Assembly: GCF_905475465.1 (NCBI RefSeq)
Contig: NC_062244.1
Coordinates: forward strand, 12,518,001-12,582,000
From: Pieris napi
Lineage: Eukaryota > Arthropoda > Insecta > Lepidoptera > Pieridae
Direction: 5' to 3'
Length of the DNA stretch: 64,000 bases
The position numbers and the translations under genes were made by a program. Positions 60,201 through 64,000 of the stretch are shown here, piece after piece. A model generated the notes under the pieces. It did no database searches and was not told where the DNA came from. It saw only the letters and a program-made list of their open reading frames with translations. Numbering within the stretch: position 1 is the first letter of the stretch; the number at the start of each line of letters is the position of its first letter.

Positions 60201-63200
60201 TTTTATAATAAAACATAGAGATATTCACAAATGTGTACCTACCGACGAAGCATGAGGTTTTAGCATTGGTTTAAATAAAATCTATTCTATAATAAGTCTA
60301 AACTAATGTTAGTTGAGTTTGTGTAGCGTCTATTGTTGGCGGCATCTCGTTGCCGTCTATTATTGACTCTCCGCTGGAGATAGTTGGCGTTGCGCCAGCG
60401 CAGACCACGTGTTCAGTAGTCACGGGACGATACATGCGTGTTCGATTTCCCTAAGGCACCCGTTACCCATGCGTATTATGAACCGACCATTAATATTCAT
60501 ATGTATGCATGGGGCTATGAGCAGTACAATCGTTTGATCGAACATTGTAGCTACCCAGTTAACTCAAATTTTATTTAGACGGCGGTAATTTTTGGGTTTT
60601 AAAACATGTTATTTTTAAGTTGTTTAGTAATTTTTTATCGTATTTAATATAAATGCTATAAGCCTGTTTGAGTCTTCTAGTCCTTTAATTTTCCTTGTTC
60701 CTCCCTAGTCCTTTAAATTAATTTGATAGTTGTGTGACATCTTATGTCACTATGTTTTTTTTATGTTTTATGAGATTCACAACGGCGTAATGATTACATG
60801 CATGTATCTCCCAGCGCAATATTTATTAACCAATCTATTTCTCAACAGATAAATCTGAAAAGCAGTCAACAAAAATGACCAAGGAGTCAAGCACGAAGGC
60901 TGTATGCAGTAATGGTCACGCCAACACGCCGAATGGTCGTGCCGATGATGAGGGAGGTGGAGTTGCGACCCCACGCGTGTCCTACGCCGCCGCCACTAAG
61001 AAAGCCCTGTCACCTACTTCCAGTAATGCGCCTTTACAATTCCCGAATAATGAAGGTCTGTTAAAAATCACGCTATTCATTAATAAATAAGTTTCAAAGT
61101 TACCTGCCGAGCCTTCCTTCTTAACTTTCAAATGTTTTTGAACGCTTAGCATATGTTATTAAAATTATTAATCATAGGTATACAGATCTTACAGACAGAT
61201 AAAAATACTTATTTAAACGTGAATACCACACATAAACATACAAAAGATTTAATATAGTATGTCTTTTATCTAGAATGCCAGAAATCTAAAAACAAGAACG
61301 AGAAATCAACACATGGAGATTCCCATGATGCGACAAAAGTCAATGGCGAGAAGACAATATCAAATGATAATATTTGTAAAAAAGATAAATTAGGTACCAA
61401 AGAACCAATAACAAATGGAACCAACACGACACATGTCAATGGTGATCCACAAAATAATCCACATTGTGATATTAGCAATAATAATACTAAAATAGTTTCT
61501 AATGGTATTTCTAACAGTGATTTGGATGAAACTAATTCTAGTAAGTCGAAAGAAAATATTATATCGGATGTAGTGCTAAACAATTCAGAAAATGGTATTA
61601 AAAAAGAAGTCGATAGCGCACTCGAAAATTCGGGAAATGAATCATCTGAAAAATGTGGAAATGACAAAAAAGATAAAGAGGTAAAAGCGGATACAGATAA
61701 AGCCAACGGTGAAGCGCAAAAAGTGGTTAACGGTGAAAAGGAAAGGGAATCGTCACCAAGTGAAGATGGCGACGAGAAGAAAGGAGATGCAGAGGTGGTG
61801 TTTATTCAAGATATGGGATTCACTGTCAAAATTATGAGCCCTGGCGCTGAACCGCTTGATATTCAGGTATGTTACACACATACACACATTTTCTATATTT
61901 TATGTTAAAGGAACTTTTCTATGTAGGTACGTATGTACCACATTCTGATTTTAAGCCATTACATTTTTTTAAATTCGCTTTTCAACCATCATAATGTAGA
62001 GTTAGTGCATCCTTCATAATTTTTCTTAGTAGACAAGATCTTTCGTGGCCCTCACACCGAAAATATTTTCGTTAAAAAAATCACAGTTTAACCAATAAAG
62101 AAAATTTGATTTTCAGGTGTCAAGTATGGAGCTGGTGCAAGAAATCCATCAAGTCCTAATGGATCGTGAAGATACGTGCCATCGCACCTGCTTTTCGCTT
62201 CAATTAGATGGCGTCACATTGGATAATTTCGCTGAATTGAAAAATATTGAAGGCTTGAAGGATGGTTCTGTTATTAAGGTGACTTATTTTTCACAAGAGG
62301 CAATTTGTATTTAATTTTAAGGTTAAAATATTAAGAATATCTTTTTATAGCGTCTTAAAGTTTTTGTCGAAAATGTTATCACTTTGTTCACACAAAATAT
62401 ATCGCAGAATGTTTTCCAACATTAATTCTTAATAATAATAGTAACATTGCAATCAAGAGAAATCGTTATGATCACATTAAAATGAAATTTGACAGTTGTA
62501 CTTTAAAATTATTAGACCGCATAAAATAGCTCAGATGGCAAACTATTTAATTTACAATTGAATTAATTTAACGCTTCTTGCTGATCTTTGGATTTTTGAA
62601 AAAAAACTTGAAGAGATTTAAATCTATATTGTCTTCTAGGTCGTGGAAGAACCATATACAATGCGCGAGGCTCGAATCCACGTTCGCCACGTGAGAGATC
62701 TATTGAAGTCAATAGACTATGTGGATTCTTATGCTGGCCAGGAATGCAGTTCTTTGGCATTTTTAAATGTTGTCACTCAGGGAGATATTTTAGGTACAGT
62801 TTTATAAACGTGATCTCACTTTGTACCTATTTACAATCCTTGATTCTTCTAATAGCTATACTACTGATTCTATACAACATAACTTATAAATAATAGTAAT
62901 AGACAAATTGATGTCTAAATTTACTTATAAAATCTAAAGGATATGTATTAAAAAAGATACTGAAATCTGATTAAGAAATTAAATTAAATAAAAATAATCG
63001 CAATTGCAGAAAAGAAAAAATCTCGACCTGAAAGTGTGGACTGTACGCCTCCAGACTATATAATGCCAGGTTCGACCGAGAGGCCTTTGCTGCCCTTGCA
63101 TCCCGGACTCAACAAGGAAAACAAAGCCCCGCAGTGCCTTAAGGTAGGACCATAGACAAAAGATGATTGCATTGCCCTTCAATTTCCGTACTAGAAGTCA

Positions 63201-63925
63201 AATTAAAATTATTTTATCATATATAGGTTCTGACAACGTCAGGATGGAATCCCCCTCCCGGTCCTCGGAAGATGTGTGGAGATCTGCTTTATCTCCATGT
63301 GATGACTCTCGAGGACAGGCAGTTCCACATCACAGCCTGTCCCAGGGGATTCTACTTAAACCAGTAATTATTATTTTTATTATAAGCTATTGTAAAATTA
63401 AATAGTGTAGTAAAATAAATAACTCAAATTTTGATATATTATTATTATTATGTAGATAAATACAAGCAGCTTAATAAGCTGATGCACATGTATTTGCGAG
63501 TTTGAATAAATTATCAAACTTATTTTTAAAAGAGTTCAAAGAGGGTGCACTAATTACACTTTCCGGAAGACTGTTCCAGTCAGCTACTTGCCTTTGGAGA
63601 AAGTTCTTTAGGGAATTTGTATTATATTGAGTTTAAAAAAAAAAGTTTCCCTCGTTCTTGAAGACATTTTGGATTATGAGCAACGTGCCTTCCAGATCCA
63701 CCGAAGAAGTGTTCAACCCGCGTCCGTCCACGCCGTCCCTGCTGTGTCACTCGCTCATAGAGCTGCTGAACATCGTGTCTCCGGCGTTCAAGAGGAACTT
63801 CGCCCTCGTCCAGAAGAAGCGTATGCAAAAGCACCCGTTCGAGAGAGTGGCCACGCCCTATCAAGTGTACCAATGGGCGTCGCCCATGCTCGACCACACC
63901 GTTGATGCCATCCGTGCCGAGGATA
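54258..63925 (+). CDS. clu: Clustered mitochondria protein (clu), 5' part
   Basis: Eight exons join in frame: 54258-54378, 60849-61055, 61274-61866, 62117-62278, 62640-62793, 63010-63143, 63227-63363 and 63696-63925. They give 579 codons, and the gene continues past the right edge. Clu is a large cytosolic RNA-binding protein that associates with mitochondria and ribosomes and is needed for normal mitochondrial distribution. The first 275 residues or so are low in complexity, rich in Asn, Lys, Ser and Glu with repeated VNG. They are followed by the conserved ubiquitin-like N-terminal domain (GFTVKIMSPGAEPLDIQVSS, LVQEIHQVLMDREDTCHRTC, and VNVVTQ-like FLNVVTQGDIL). PPPGPRKMCGDLLYLHVMTL and then STEEVFNPRPSTP begin the CLU core, with FKRNFALVQKKRMQKHPFER and DHTVDAIRAED at the end. 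A hAT element lies just upstream of the ATG. Confidence 0.92.
54379..60848. other. clu intron 1
   Basis: This 6.5-kb AT-rich intron separates the first 40 codons of clu from the rest. A reversed B-box-like GGGATTCAAACCC lies at about 57259-57271 and suggests an old tRNA-derived repeat. A patch at about 60.33-60.45 kb is less AT-rich, without a coding signal. No gene nested in the intron was supported. Confidence 0.5.
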
Positions 63926-64000
63926 GTGAGTACTTTCACCACACATTACATAATTAGCGATGGATAGCGAGAGACAGATTAAATAAAGTAAAATTTAAAA

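Noticed and set aside
61266..61706. 146-codon minus-strand open frame opposite clu exon 3
   Set aside because: It is the antisense of a low-complexity coding exon, whose composition removes stop codons on the other strand; the plus-strand exon chain is supported by frame and splice signals.

Overview
The window is about 64 kb of AT-rich insect nuclear DNA, most likely from a moth or butterfly. The evidence is spliced genes with canonical GT/AG introns and insect orthologues. It also holds repeats that are typical of Lepidoptera: tRNA-derived SINEs, Helitron-like elements ending in a hairpin plus CTAGT, a common lepidopteran dispersed repeat, and several cut-and-paste DNA transposon remnants. 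No bacterial genes, CRISPR arrays or viral genes were seen.

Layout, left to right. (1) About 1.9-14.0 kb, minus strand: the 5' part of an Eip63F-1 (E63-1)-like EF-hand calcium-binding protein gene. It has a tiny start exon, very long introns and a probable 5' leader near 13.8-13.95 kb, and its remaining exons lie beyond the left edge. A GC-rich, guanine-run-rich island sits just upstream at 14.2-14.4 kb. (2) 16.3-19.6 kb, plus: a complete five-exon secreted trypsin-like serine protease. (3) 19.8-20.6 kb: a decayed Harbinger-type transposon interrupted by a Helitron. (4) 22.6-25.2 kb, minus: an eight-exon class I phosphatidylinositol transfer protein with an 8-nt microexon. (5) 25.9-27.1 kb, minus: single-exon TRAPPC13. 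(6) 27.6-33.4 kb: a transposon cluster made of a tandem MITE pair, a Tc1-like element inserted in the second MITE, and a nearly full-length non-LTR retrotransposon. (7) 34.0-35.6 kb, plus: five-exon Derlin-2. (8) 36.0-36.9 kb: a DNA transposon carrying the split start of a helix-turn-helix gene. (9) 37.7-43.7 kb, minus: a six-exon PTC7-like PP2C phosphatase. (10) 44.7-47.5 kb, plus: an intronless AP-2 complex alpha subunit, divergent from PTC7. (11) 49.5-51.1 kb, minus: five-exon INO80E, convergent with AP-2 alpha. (12) 51.6-54.2 kb: three more DNA transposon remnants, the last a hAT element sitting about 30 bp upstream of the clu start codon. (13) 54.3 kb to the right edge, plus: the first eight coding exons of clu (clustered mitochondria protein), with a 6.5-kb first intron.

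The host genes are mostly housekeeping: lipid transfer, vesicle tethering, endocytosis, ER-associated degradation, mitochondrial phosphatase and mitochondrial distribution, and chromatin remodelling. They do not form an operon or a single pathway. Several neighbouring pairs are divergent (PTC7/AP-2 alpha, INO80E/clu) or convergent (AP-2 alpha/INO80E). The exon chains given here were built by hand from splice signals and reading-frame continuity; every multi-exon chain keeps frame throughout.

I did not find a convincing novel biological system. The points most worth a second look are the hAT insertion in the probable clu leader, the 8-nt PITP microexon, the apparent loss of the p97-binding tail in Derlin-2, the fully intronless AP-2 alpha, and the precisely resolvable nested transposon insertions.
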